From: Pseudorhodoferax soli
Lineage (GTDB): Bacteria; Pseudomonadota; Gammaproteobacteria; Burkholderiales; Burkholderiaceae_C
NCBI RefSeq assembly: GCF_003337555.1
Contig: NZ_QPJK01000005.1
Location: forward strand, 534,787 to 598,786
DNA length: 64,000 bases
Reading direction: 5' to 3'
Made by a program: the position numbers and the translations under genes
Notes under the pieces: generated by a model
Databases searched by the model: none
What the model was told of the DNA's origin: nothing
Seen by the model: only the letters and a program-made list of their open reading frames with translations
Shown here: one piece after another, positions 17,071 to 26,594 of the stretch
How the letters are laid out: each line of letters opens with the position of its first letter
Position numbering within the stretch: position 1 is the stretch's first letter

Positions 17071-18042
17071 TCAATCCAGGCGGATGCCGGCCCGCTGCAC
17101 GACCTGGCCCCACTTGGCCAGATCGCTGCGGATCAGGCCGGCAAATTCTTGCGGCGTGCTGAGCCGCACCTCGATGCCGGCATCGGCCATCTGCCGCGCC
17201 ATCCCGGGCGTGGACATGGCCGCGCCGATCTCGCGGTGCAGCGTGTCGACGATGGCCTGCGGCGTTCCGGCCGGCGCCAGCACGCCCAGCCACAGCGTCA
17301 TGTCGTAGCCGGCCATGCCGGGCGCCTCCGCAATCGTCGGGACCTGGGGCAGGGCGGGGGACCGCTTGCTGCCCGTCACGCCCAACGGGCGCAGCTTGCC
17401 GGTCTTGGCGTAGTCGACGAAGTTGGACGTGGTGTCGAACATCATCGAGATGCGCCCGCCCAGAAAGTCGGTCATGGCCGGCGCGCTGCCCTTGTAGGGC
17501 ACGTGCGTCAGATCGACCCCGGCCAGGCTCTTGAACAGTTCGCCCGACAAATGGCTGGTGGTGCCGTTGCCGGCCGAGGCGAACGTCAGCTCGCCGGGCT
17601 TGCTGCGGGCCAGCGCCACCAGCTCGGCCACGTCCTGCGCGGGCACGCCGGGGTGCACCACCAACAGGTTGGAGGTGCTGTGCGTCAGCGTGATCGGCAC
17701 GAAGCTTTTCACCGGGTCGTAGCGCAGGCTTCTGTACAGGTTGGGGTTGATGGTCAGCGAGCCCATGGTGGCGAAGAGCAGCGTGTAGCCGTCCGGTGCC
17801 GCCGTGGCCACGGCCTCGGCGCCGATGCCGCCGCCCGCGCCGGCCCGGTTGTCGATGACCACGCCCTTGCCCAGCCGCTCGGCCAGGCGCTGGCCCAGGG
17901 TGCGGGCCATCAGGTCGGTGGCGCCGCCGGCCGGGAAGGGCACGACCAGGCGGATGGGCTTGTCGGGGTAGTCGGCGGCGCTGGCGCTGGCGTGGGCGCC
18001 CAGGCACAGCGCTGCGGCGCACAGCAGCAGTTGGCGGCGCAT
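17071..18042 (-). CDS. Tripartite tricarboxylate transporter substrate-binding protein (Bug/TctC family)
   Basis: A 323-residue periplasmic receptor with signal peptide ending [28 protein letters not shown] and [18 protein letters not shown] are the ligand-cleft motifs, and [19 protein letters not shown] the second-lobe motif. It starts one base after the stop of the enoyl-CoA hydratase, so the two are tightly linked in one operon. This pairing implies that its ligand is a carboxylic acid broken down by a beta-oxidation-like route. No TctAB genes are nearby. Confidence 0.9.
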   Translation of the reverse strand: MRRQLLLCAAALCLGAHASASAADYPDKPIRLVVPFPAGGATDLMARTLGQRLAERLGKGVVIDNRAGAGGGIGAEAVATAAPDGYTLLFATMGSLTINPNLYRSLRYDPVKSFVPITLTHSTSNLLVVHPGVPAQDVAELVALARSKPGELTFASAGNGTTSHLSGELFKSLAGVDLTHVPYKGSAPAMTDFLGGRISMMFDTTSNFVDYAKTGKLRPLGVTGSKRSPALPQVPTIAEAPGMAGYDMTLWLGVLAPAGTPQAIVDTLHREIGAAMSTPGMARQMADAGIEVRLSTPQEFAGLIRSDLAKWGQVVQRAGIRLD

Positions 18043-18043
18043 C

Positions 18044-18820
18044 TCAGCGGCCCGTGAACACGGGCGCGCGCTTCTCGGCGAAGGCGCGTTGCGCTTCCTT
18101 GGCGTCGTCGGTCTTGCCGATCTGCGCCGTCATGTCCTGCTCGTAGCGGTAGCCGTCGCGCAGGCTCATGTCCTCGATCACGTTCAGCGTGTGCTTGCCC
18201 ATGCGGGTGGAGACCGGGCTCTTGGATGCGATGGTCTGCGCGATCTCCATGGCCGTGGCCATCAGCTCCTCGTGTGCAACGCAGGCCTCGACGATGCCCA
18301 GCCGGTACAGTTCTGCGCCTGGCACACGCATGCCGGTCAGTGCCATGCGGCGCAGCCGCGAATGGCTGAACAGGCGCATGGCGTGGCGGCAGCCGCCCAG
18401 CAGGCCGACGTCGACCTCGGGCAGGCCCAGCGATGCCTTCTCGGACGCGACCAGGATGTCGCTGGACGCGGCCATGGCCACGCCCGAGCCCAGCGCCGCG
18501 CCGTTGATGGCGCAGACCACCGGCTTGGCACATTCGCGGATCGCGTGGAAGCACTCGCGCGTGCGGCGCGAATGCGCGGGCAGGTCGCCCGGGCCCTTGA
18601 TGACGGATGCGCGGCCCTTCAAGTCGGCCCCGGCGCAGAAGACCTTGCCGGCGCCCGTCAGCACCACGGCGCGCACCTCGTCCATCTCGGAGATGCGGTC
18701 CAGTGCCATCGTGAGCTCGTCGTTCAGCGTGCGCGTCAGTGCGTTGACGGGCGGGCTGTTCATGGTCAGCGTGGCCACGTGGCCGTCGAGTGCGTAGATG
18801 AGTTGGGTCAGGTCGTCCAT
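18044..18820 (-). CDS. Enoyl-CoA hydratase/isomerase family protein
   Basis: A 258-residue crotonase-fold enzyme, typical length. VFCAGADLKG and INGAALGSGVAMAASSD form the two halves of the oxyanion hole, and LPEVDVGLLGG carries a Glu at the usual hydratase catalytic position. Only one of the two classical Glu residues is evident, as the first lies in a Gly/Ala-rich segment, so isomerase, lyase or hydrolase activity is also possible. It heads a minus-strand operon with a Bug receptor and probably an acyl-CoA dehydrogenase. A GGAG motif lies 7 bases upstream of ATG 18820. Confidence 0.88.
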   Translation of the reverse strand: MDDLTQLIYALDGHVATLTMNSPPVNALTRTLNDELTMALDRISEMDEVRAVVLTGAGKVFCAGADLKGRASVIKGPGDLPAHSRRTRECFHAIRECAKPVVCAINGAALGSGVAMAASSDILVASEKASLGLPEVDVGLLGGCRHAMRLFSHSRLRRMALTGMRVPGAELYRLGIVEACVAHEELMATAMEIAQTIASKSPVSTRMGKHTLNVIEDMSLRDGYRYEQDMTAQIGKTDDAKEAQRAFAEKRAPVFTGR

Positions 18821-18864
18821 GGGTCTCCAATGTGCGGCGGGCCGCGTGTCTTCTCGAAGATGCC

Positions 18865-18920
18865 AGTCTAGGGACGCTGACCTGGCGCCGCTACGCCGGC
18901 TGCCGCAGGGCTGCTATGCA
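18865..18920 (-). promoter_or_regulatory. Candidate promoter region with GCATAGC box for enoyl-CoA hydratase operon
   Basis: On the minus strand TGCATAGCAG (18920-18911) repeats the box found twice at 11957-11996. TAGACT (18870-18865) is a possible -10 box, but no convincing -35 is seen 17 bases upstream. The box sits about 40 bases before the -10, a normal distance for a LysR activator site. Confidence 0.3.
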
Positions 18921-18979
18921 GATCGGCGCATCTCTGCCCCGCCGGCCGGGCCGCCGGGTGGAGGCCGATCCACAGCGCC

Positions 18980-19024
18980 CGCACATGCCGCACATGCCGC
19001 ACATGCCGCGCATGCCGCGCATGC
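18980..19024. repeat. Five tandem 9-bp repeats, CGC(A/G)CATGC
   Basis: Three copies of CGCACATGC are followed by two of CGCGCATGC, directly head to tail over 45 bases and ending 47 bases before the sensor-kinase start. The array lies between divergent genes. A 9-bp period is not a whole number of helical turns, so it is more likely a slippage-prone tract than a regular operator array. It could vary in copy number between strains. Confidence 0.8.
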
Positions 19025-19070
19025 GATCATCCGGCCCGTCGCGGCGCATGGCCGCCGCCTGCCCATCCCC

Positions 19071-19978
19071 ATGCGCTCACTCCGTGTCCAGCTCACCCTG
19101 TTCGGCCTCCTGCTGGTGGCCCTGTGGGCCACGCTTGCCGTGGTGATGGTCGTGCTGTACCGCAGCAGCGCCGGCGCCCAGGTCGAGACGCAGCGGGCCG
19201 TCGCGCAGCAGGCCTGCGGCGCCATTGCGGCACGCTACGCGCAATCCGTGCCCGTGCCCACGCCGGCCGCGCCGCAGTTCGACCGCATCGTCGACAGCTT
19301 CAACCGCTACCGGGCGCGGTTCGAGCAGGCCCGCGCGCAGCTGCAGCAGGCCGCGCAGCAGCGCAGCCGCGACCAGCGGCTGGCCGCGCTCGGACGCATG
19401 ACCGGCGGCATCGCGCACGAGAGCCGCAACCCCATCGCGGCCATGCGGCTGAAGGCCGAGAACGCGCTGGCCGCCATCGTCGGCCAGATCGACCGGCTCG
19501 ACGGCCTGGTGCAAAGCCTGCTGGCACTGGTGCAGCCGGTCCAGTTGGCGATGCACTGCACCGACCTGCCGGCCTGGCTGGCCGAGCGGCTGGCCGCCGT
19601 GGAGCGCCAGGCCACCCAGCGGGGCGTGCGGCTGGCCTTGCGCCACGCCGGGCAAGCGGCTGCGCGCCTGGACCCGGTGCACCTGGCGCGCGCCGTCGAC
19701 AACCTGCTGGACAACGCCGTGCGCCATGCGCCACCGGGCGGCGAGGTGCTGCTGTCGGCCGGGCGCACGCTCGCCGGGGCGCTGCTGATCGCGGTGGACG
19801 ACGACGGCCCGGGCGTGCCCGACGGCCTGCTGCCCCAGCTGTTCGAGCCCTTCGCAACCGGGCGCGCCGGTGGCACCGGCCTGGGCCTCGCGCTGGCCCG
19901 CGAGGTGGCGCTGGCCCACGACGGCGAACTGCGCCATGTGGCGCGCACGCCCGGCGCTCGCTTCGAACTGGAGATGTC

Positions 19979-19994
<16 letters not shown>
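19071..19994 (+). CDS. Sensor histidine kinase (two-component system)
   Basis: A 307-residue membrane kinase. One N-terminal membrane segment spans about residues 6-30; no clear second segment or sensor domain follows, only a coiled linker (about 75-105). GGIAHESRNPIAAM places the phospho-acceptor His116 in a HisKA domain. NLLDNAVRHAP is the N-box, DDDGPGVP the G1 box, FEPFATG the F-box and GGTGLGLAL the G2 box, so the ATPase domain is intact. The length is short for the class because a periplasmic domain is missing. No Shine-Dalgarno is visible before ATG 19071. The gene overlaps the response regulator by 16 bases. Signal unknown; context suggests control of the anion transporter at 21526. 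Confidence 0.85.
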
Positions 19995-21356
<1,362 letters not shown>

Positions 21357-21360
21357 GACG

Positions 21361-21390
21361 CCGCGAAACGTCCGCGAAACGTCCGCGAAG
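21361..21390 (+). repeat. 11-bp direct repeats upstream of transporter gene
   Basis: CCGCGAAACGT occurs at 21361-21371 and 21372-21382, followed by a partial copy CCGCGAA at 21383-21389. The period is one helical turn. The array starts 5 bases after the natural end of the response regulator and about 85 bases upstream of a candidate sigma-54 promoter, the usual place for activator sites. Confidence 0.6.
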
Positions 21391-21468
21391 GAGACACCCG
21401 GCTGTCCGCCTGCATCCACCGCGTGCGCCGGCCGTGCGCCAAGTCCTTGATCTGCAAGGCCGGCCGGC

Positions 21469-21484
21469 TGGCACGGAAATCGAA
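21469..21484 (+). promoter_or_regulatory. Candidate sigma-54 promoter for the transporter gene
   Basis: TGGCACG at 21469-21475 matches the -24 consensus exactly. At the correct spacing the -12 element reads TCGAA against consensus TTGCA, so the usual GC is lost. The transporter start codon lies about 40 bases downstream. The adjacent sigma-54-type regulator makes the site plausible, but the -12 mismatch is serious. Confidence 0.35.
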
Positions 21485-21525
21485 CCATCCCGGGGTTGCA
21501 CTGCCGTGCGCCCACTTTGTTGAAC

Positions 21526-22662
21526 ATGTCCGACTCTTCCACCGCTCCCCCGTCCCCTGCCGCCGGCGATGCACCTGCGCCTGCCGGCAACACGCTGCTC
21601 TGGGTCCTGCTGGCCCTGGCCGCCGTGCTCGCCTGGTGGCAGCCGCGCGGGCCGGTGGCCACGCTGCAGCTGGTGGACTGGCAGACCATCGGGGCGCTGG
21701 CCGGCCTGCTGGCCATCACCCAGGCGGTGGAGCGCAGCGGCATGCTGCAGGCCACGGCCCAGCGGCTGCTCGGGCGCGTGTCCACGCTGCGCGGCCTCGC
21801 GCTGCTGCTGACGGCCGCGGCGGCGCTGCTGTCGGCCCTGGTCACCAACGACGTGAGCCTGTTCCTGCTGGTGCCGCTCACGCGCGTGCTGGCCACGCAG
21901 GCGCACCTGCCGCTGGCCCGGCTGGTGGTGCTGCAGGCGCTGGCCGTGAACGCGGGCTCGGCGCTCACACCCATCGGCAACCCGCAGAACCTGTACCTGT
22001 GGCACCGCTCGGGCGAGAGCTTCGTCGGCTTCATGGGCATGATGGCGCCCACCGTGGCCGTGATGCTGTTCTGGCTGTTGGCAGCGGCCTGGTGGCTGGT
22101 GCCGCGCACGCCGATTGCGCTCAAGCCCGCGACCGAGGCGGCGGCCGTGCAGCCGCGCCTTCTGGCCCTGGCGGCCGGGCTGTTCGTCGCCTTCGTGGTC
22201 GCGCTCGACCGCCACTGGCTGCTGGCCGGCCTGGGCCTGGTGTTCGGCGCATTCGCACTGGCCGCGCCGCGCGTCCTGCGCGGCATCGACTGGGCGTTGC
22301 TGCTCACCATCGCCCTGATGTTCGTGGTGCTGCGCCAGGTGGCCGAGCTGCCAGCCATGGCTGCGCTGTTGCAGCAGTGGCCCATCGCCGAGGGCTGGCG
22401 CGCCTACCTGGCAGCCATCGTGGCCTCGCAGGTCATCAGCAACGTCCCGGCCACCATCCTGCTGGACGGCACCGTGCGCGACCTGCCGGCCCTGGCGGCC
22501 GGTGTCAGCGTCGGTGGCTTCGGCTGCGTGCTGGGCTCGCTGGCCAACCTGATCGCGCTGCGCCTGGCGCGCTTGCCGGAAGGCATGCGCGAATTCCACC
22601 GCCTCAGCATCCCGTTCCTGCTGGTGTGCGCCGCGTCTGCCGCGCTCCTGCGTCTGGGGTGA
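21526..22662 (+). CDS. SLC13/ArsB-type anion transporter (ion transporter superfamily)
   Basis: A 378-residue inner-membrane protein with about 10-11 hydrophobic segments. LVTNDVSLFLLVPL and NAGSALTPIGNPQNLYLW in the first half, and SQVISNVPATILL in the second, are the paired re-entrant loop motifs of the ion transporter superfamily (ArsB/NhaD/DASS type). Substrates in the family include dicarboxylates, sulfate, arsenite and sodium. I chose ATG 21526 over an in-frame TTG at 21496. It lies just after a kinase and a sigma-54 regulator, which resembles the DctB-DctD arrangement that controls dicarboxylate uptake. Specific substrate is not claimed. Confidence 0.82.
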   Translation: MSDSSTAPPSPAAGDAPAPAGNTLLWVLLALAAVLAWWQPRGPVATLQLVDWQTIGALAGLLAITQAVERSGMLQATAQRLLGRVSTLRGLALLLTAAAALLSALVTNDVSLFLLVPLTRVLATQAHLPLARLVVLQALAVNAGSALTPIGNPQNLYLWHRSGESFVGFMGMMAPTVAVMLFWLLAAAWWLVPRTPIALKPATEAAAVQPRLLALAAGLFVAFVVALDRHWLLAGLGLVFGAFALAAPRVLRGIDWALLLTIALMFVVLRQVAELPAMAALLQQWPIAEGWRAYLAAIVASQVISNVPATILLDGTVRDLPALAAGVSVGGFGCVLGSLANLIALRLARLPEGMREFHRLSIPFLLVCAASAALLRLG

Positions 22663-22699
22663 ATCGGCCAGGCTGACGCGAGCGGGCTCCGCAGCCCCT

Positions 22700-22714
22700 G
22701 TCCGCAAAGCGGAC
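22700..22714. terminator. Short hairpin after transporter gene
   Basis: GTCCGC and GCGGAC form a perfect 6-bp stem around AAA. The stem is flanked by two direct copies of CCCCTGTCC. No T-run follows. It may terminate the transporter mRNA or be a protein-binding site. Confidence 0.35.
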
Positions 22715-22806
22715 ATCCCCTGTCCCGCCAGCATCCATGGCGCCCCCCTTGCTCGCTCGCAGGCTGTTGATTTCGGAGGGTTCAGGCGCTGGCTGGCGGC
22801 AGCATC

Positions 22807-23037
22807 GTGCGCTTTCCGCGCCACGTGGGCGCCGTGCTGATGCCCTGGCTGCAGCCCGGCACCACCGTGCATGCGCGCGGCTGGGGCAGCCGCAGCGCGC
22901 AGGGCAGTGCGCTCGAAGCCACCGCCATGGGCCTCACGGCCGAGTCCATGCAGGAGCTCTACGCCGGTCCCGCCGGGCGCCCGGGTCCCCCGGTGCAGGC
23001 GGGCAATCGCCATGGTCCTGGCGCCTGCAAAGGCTAG
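22807..23037 (+). pseudogene. Short ORF, possible remnant of an OB-fold-like hypothetical protein
   Basis: A 76-codon frame opening at GTG 22807, with no stop back to 22768. VRFPRHVGAVLMPWLQPGTT resembles the middle of small hypothetical OB-fold-like proteins in which a line such as GGxxVRFPPH precedes a PGD-type turn; the upstream residues ALAGGSI fit that pattern too. The N-terminal half of such a protein would be missing, so this looks like a truncated gene. There is no ribosome-binding site. It overlaps the end of the convergent hydrolase gene by 4 bases. The remainder of the 371-base gap from 22663 shows only the hairpin at 22700. Could be chance coding. Confidence 0.3.
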
Positions 23038-25208
23038 CGCGGCGGCGCCGACGCGCTGGCGTGCGCCATGGTCTGGCGGTTCAGCAGCCGCACCACGTAT
23101 TCCATGAAGGCCGGCGTGAAGACGGTGCCGTGGTCCGGCAGCACGCGCGCGTCGACCTCGACCACGCGCGACGCATCCTGCGGGCACGGCGACGTCGCCC
23201 CGGCCACCGGCTGCAGATGCAGGCGGTACCAGGCGTCGCCGGGCGCCGGGCGGCCGCTGTGCGGCTGGTGGAACACCGTCACCGGGTTGTCGGCGTACAG
23301 CTCGTTCGATCCGGCGGGCACCCGCGCGAACCCGCGCACGATGGTCTGCGCACCGTCCGGGCGCGGCGGCTGGCCATCGAGCACCTCCATGCGCAAGCGG
23401 TGCGTGACGAACGCGCCGAAGTTGGCGGCCGTGTAGACGTGCTCCGGGAAGGGTGCGGCCTGGCGCGCCGCCGCATCGAAGGTCACGGCCTGGCCGGCCG
23501 GGTAGACCTGGCGGGTGACCAGGTCCGCTTCCGACGACAAGGACACCAGGGGCATGCCGATCGGCTCGCACCGGCGCTCCCGGTCGTGGATGCCGCGGTA
23601 CTGCTCGGCCGAGAAGGCGGGGTTGACCAGCAGCACCAGGTCGGGCCGCGCCGCGGCCTGCGCACTGCCGTCCGGCAAGAGCAGCGCGTCGCGCAGCGAC
23701 TGGAAGACGGCACGCGCACCCAGGCTGTGGCCGGTGACCACCAGGGCGCTGCGCCGGTCGGCACGCGGATCGGGGCGGCCCCGGGCCACGCGCTGCGCCA
23801 GCCCGGCGATCAAGGGCCGCAGCAACGCGCCCTGGGCGCCCAGGCGGTCGGCCGCCTGCAGGCGGTTCCAGAAGGTCGTGCCGTTGGCGATCTCGCCGGC
23901 ATACAGGCGGCCGGGCCAGCCCACGTACACGCCCAGCACCGTGCGGGCTGGCCGGCCGGCGGCGCGGGCAGCCTGCTGCTCCATGGTGTCGATGGCGCCG
24001 ATCAGCCTGCCGTAGTCGCAGACGTAGCTGTCGCCGGTGGCTGCGGAGTGCTGCCAGCCGTGCACGAAGACGGCGACCAGCGCCCCCGGGCCGGCCACCG
24101 CATCGTCCACCGCGCCGAACAGCGCCGTGGACTGGGCCGGGTCCACCGGCTGGCCGCTGTCGTCCGCCTCGACGAAGTGCAGCGCCGCGGGCGCGGCCGC
24201 GTGGGCCGGCCCGCACTCGGCCGCCGGCAGCGGCGTCGGGCCGGGCGGGCGCTGCTGCGCGGCCACGCGTTCGAAGCGCTGCCCGTCGACCTGCACGGCG
24301 CCCTCCTCGTGGTCCAGGTGCCAGCGCACCGTCAGCGGCGCCGGCGCGGCCAGCAGCGGCTTCACCGCCTCGGGCAGCAGCCGGACCACGCTGCCCTGCG
24401 CCTGCGCAGTGAGCGTGAGTGCCGGTGAACTGCCGGTCGCCGGCGCGCCGGGCGTGCTGGCCAATTGCAGCGACACGCTGCCGTCCGGCAGGTCGATGCG
24501 CAGCTGCTGCAGCGTGTCGGCGGCGGCCAGGGCGCGGCGCACCCAGCCTGTCGGGCCTTCTGCATTGCCGGGGCTCGCCAACATGGCCTCGCGCCGCGTG
24601 TAGGGCAGGCCGTAGCGCAGGCCCAGTTCCACGCGCTGCACGCCGGCCGGCTGCGCGAGCGCAGTCGCCAGGGCGGCCGGCAGCAGCGCGGCGCAGCCGG
24701 CCGCCGCTTGCGGGGCGAGCCGGGCGCGCAGCGTGGCGGTCAGTGCGCCGGTCCAGTCGAGCGTGGCCGATTCCAGCGTGGCTTCGCAGTCGCCATGGCG
24801 CAGCCGGCCAGCGGCCATGCTGGCATGCAGGCCCTGGCGCAGCACATCGACGCAGCCGGACCCGCTGGCCAGGCGCTCGCCCACGGACACCGGATCGAGC
24901 TGCATGCGGGCGCCGAACCCCAGCACCCATTCGCCGGCGCAGCTGCGGCGCAGCAAGCCGGTGTCGGCGTGCAGGTGCAGCGGCTCGGCCAGCAGCGTGG
25001 CGGGCAGCTGGCTGGGCATGCCCTGCATGTCGAAAGCCGTGGGCAGCAGGGGCCCCGTGCACGCCAGTCCGTCCAGCGCGCACAGGGCGCCGTGCACGCG
25101 GTCGTGGTTCAGCCACTGCAGGACGGCCAGGGTCAGCGCGCCAACCGGCACCAGCCCGAGCAGCCAGCGTGCCGAAAGGCGCATGCCGCCTTGCTTGCGA
25201 CCGTCCAT
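23034..25208 (-). CDS. Large membrane-anchored alpha/beta-hydrolase (lipase-like)
   Basis: A 724-residue protein. The N-terminus has one hydrophobic segment (about 12-32) as signal or anchor, followed by a 300-residue region without a recognised domain but with several cysteines. The C-terminal half is an alpha/beta-hydrolase: VAVFVHGWQHSA is the oxyanion-type strand, and VVTGHSLGARAVFQSL the nucleophile elbow with its Ser. GVYVGWPGRLYAGEI between them resembles the DUF900 class of putative esterases. GGGAG is upstream of ATG 25208. An earlier in-frame start at 25274 is possible. It stands alone between the transporter and the methionine-repair locus. Likely periplasmic or surface esterase; substrate unknown. 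Confidence 0.7.
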   Translation of the reverse strand: MDGRKQGGMRLSARWLLGLVPVGALTLAVLQWLNHDRVHGALCALDGLACTGPLLPTAFDMQGMPSQLPATLLAEPLHLHADTGLLRRSCAGEWVLGFGARMQLDPVSVGERLASGSGCVDVLRQGLHASMAAGRLRHGDCEATLESATLDWTGALTATLRARLAPQAAAGCAALLPAALATALAQPAGVQRVELGLRYGLPYTRREAMLASPGNAEGPTGWVRRALAAADTLQQLRIDLPDGSVSLQLASTPGAPATGSSPALTLTAQAQGSVVRLLPEAVKPLLAAPAPLTVRWHLDHEEGAVQVDGQRFERVAAQQRPPGPTPLPAAECGPAHAAAPAALHFVEADDSGQPVDPAQSTALFGAVDDAVAGPGALVAVFVHGWQHSAATGDSYVCDYGRLIGAIDTMEQQAARAAGRPARTVLGVYVGWPGRLYAGEIANGTTFWNRLQAADRLGAQGALLRPLIAGLAQRVARGRPDPRADRRSALVVTGHSLGARAVFQSLRDALLLPDGSAQAAARPDLVLLVNPAFSAEQYRGIHDRERRCEPIGMPLVSLSSEADLVTRQVYPAGQAVTFDAAARQAAPFPEHVYTAANFGAFVTHRLRMEVLDGQPPRPDGAQTIVRGFARVPAGSNELYADNPVTVFHQPHSGRPAPGDAWYRLHLQPVAGATSPCPQDASRVVEVDARVLPDHGTVFTPAFMEYVVRLLNRQTMAHASASAPPR

Positions 25209-25335
25209 GGTGTGCTCCCGTTCATCGCAGCCGTGCCGGTCGGCATGGTGCGCTGCGACGGGGGGGCGGTCCATCCCGGCTTTGCGGGATCGACAGCGGC
25301 CTGGCCGCCAGTCGAGAGGTCAGGCCGGCGAGAGG

Positions 25336-25836
25336 TCAGGCCGGCGGCGCAGTGCCGGCCGTGAACGCCAGTGCCAGCCCGTTCATGCAATAGCGCAGCC
25401 CGGTGGGCTTGGGGCCGTCGTCGAACACGTGGCCCAGGTGGCCGCCGCAGCGTGCGCACAGCGTCTCGTCGCGCACCATGCCGAAGCTGCGGTCGCTCTT
25501 GTTGTCCACCGCATCGGGCAGCGGCTTCCAGAAGCTCGGCCAGCCGGTGCCGCTCTCGAACTTGGTGGCCGAGGAGAACAGCGGCAGCTGGCAGCCCGCG
25601 CAGCTGAAGGTGCCGGCCCGCTTCTCGTTGTTCAGCGGGCTGGAGTAGGGCCGCTCGGTGCCGGCCTGGCGCAGCACCTGGTACTGCTGGGGCGTGAGCT
25701 GGGCCTTCCATTCGGCGTCGGTGCGGCTCACGGCATAGGCCTTGGCCGCACGCGCGGTGGGCAACAGCGCCCAGCCGGGGCCGGCCAGCAAGGCGCCGGC
25801 ACCCAGCGCGCGGAACAGTTGTCTGCGGGCGTTCAT
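25336..25836 (-). CDS. msrB: Exported peptide-methionine (R)-S-oxide reductase MsrB
   Basis: A 166-residue enzyme that reduces the R-epimer of methionine sulfoxide in proteins. The N-terminus NARRQLFRALGAGALL is a Tat-type leader ending in ARAA, so it is predicted to work in the periplasm, unlike the common cytoplasmic form. Cys79/Cys82 and Cys127/Cys130 form the structural zinc site; Cys150 in RYCMN is the catalytic residue. GTGWPSFW and GHLGHVFDDGP are family signatures. GGAGG precedes ATG 25836. It is last in a minus-strand run after an exported MsrA (17-base gap) and a CcdA-thioredoxin fusion that could supply electrons. Confidence 0.93.
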   Translation of the reverse strand: MNARRQLFRALGAGALLAGPGWALLPTARAAKAYAVSRTDAEWKAQLTPQQYQVLRQAGTERPYSSPLNNEKRAGTFSCAGCQLPLFSSATKFESGTGWPSFWKPLPDAVDNKSDRSFGMVRDETLCARCGGHLGHVFDDGPKPTGLRYCMNGLALAFTAGTAPPA

Positions 25837-25853
25837 CACGATGGTCCTCCAGT

Positions 25854-26594
25854 TCAAGTGCTCGCACCCACCAGCACCGGCTTGTCGCGGTAGCGGTCGG
25901 GGAACACGCGCTTGAGGCTCTCGCGCTTGGGCAGGTCGTGCATGGCGATGTAGGGCTGGTTGGGATGCAGCGTCATGTAGTCCTGGTGGTAGGCCTCGGC
26001 GTCGTAGAACGGCTTGGCCAGCTCGATGGTGGTGGCGATGGGCGCGCCGAAGCTGCGGGCCTGGTCCAGCTGCGCGATGTAGGCCTTGGCCACGCGGGCC
26101 TGCTCGGCGCTCTGCGCGAAGATGGTCGAGCGGTATTGCGTGCCGAAGTCCGGCCCCTGCCGGTTGAGTTGCGTGGGGTTGTGCACCACCGAGAAGTAGA
26201 TCTGCAGGATCTGGCCGAAGCCGATCTCGCGCGGGTCGTAGGTGATCCGCACGGCCTCGGCATGGCCGGTGCTGCCCGAGCCGATGGCGTTGTAGTTGGC
26301 CGTGCGCGCCTCGCCGCCCGCGTAGCCCGAGACAGCGCGCGTGACGCCCTTGACGTGCTGGAACACGCCCTGCACGCCCCAGAAGCAGCCACCTGCGAGC
26401 ACCGCGGTCTCGCTGGTGGCCCCGGCTGCCGGGGTGCCGGCATCCTTGGGTGGCGGGATGGCGACCGCACTCTCGGCGGCCATCGCCGGCAGGGCCTTCC
26501 ACGCGGCGAAGGCACCGGTCAGCAGCAAGCTCATGGCGGTCAGCGTGCCGCGCCGCGACAGGACGGGTTGGCTGGTGGTGACAGTATTTTTCAT
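25854..26594 (-). CDS. msrA: Exported peptide-methionine (S)-S-oxide reductase MsrA
   Basis: A 246-residue enzyme that reduces the S-epimer of methionine sulfoxide. GGCFWGVQGVFQ holds the catalytic Cys70; SGYAGG and GHAEAVRITYDP are family signatures and EAYHQDYM lies near the C-terminus. The first 40 residues form a long export signal with LSRRGTLTAMSLLL, a Tat-like twin arginine, ending in AMAAES. Periplasmic location is therefore likely. Its ATG overlaps the stop codon of the CcdA-thioredoxin gene (ATGA at 26591-26594), which implies joint translation and probably electron transfer from that protein. Confidence 0.93.
   Translation of the reverse strand: MKNTVTTSQPVLSRRGTLTAMSLLLTGAFAAWKALPAMAAESAVAIPPPKDAGTPAAGATSETAVLAGGCFWGVQGVFQHVKGVTRAVSGYAGGEARTANYNAIGSGSTGHAEAVRITYDPREIGFGQILQIYFSVVHNPTQLNRQGPDFGTQYRSTIFAQSAEQARVAKAYIAQLDQARSFGAPIATTIELAKPFYDAEAYHQDYMTLHPNQPYIAMHDLPKRESLKRVFPDRYRDKPVLVGAST

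Noticed and set aside
18980..19024. Tandem 9-bp repeats read as a Pro-His-Met or Ala-His repeat protein
   Set aside because: No frame through it has a ribosome-binding site or a domain; the intact kinase start lies downstream.
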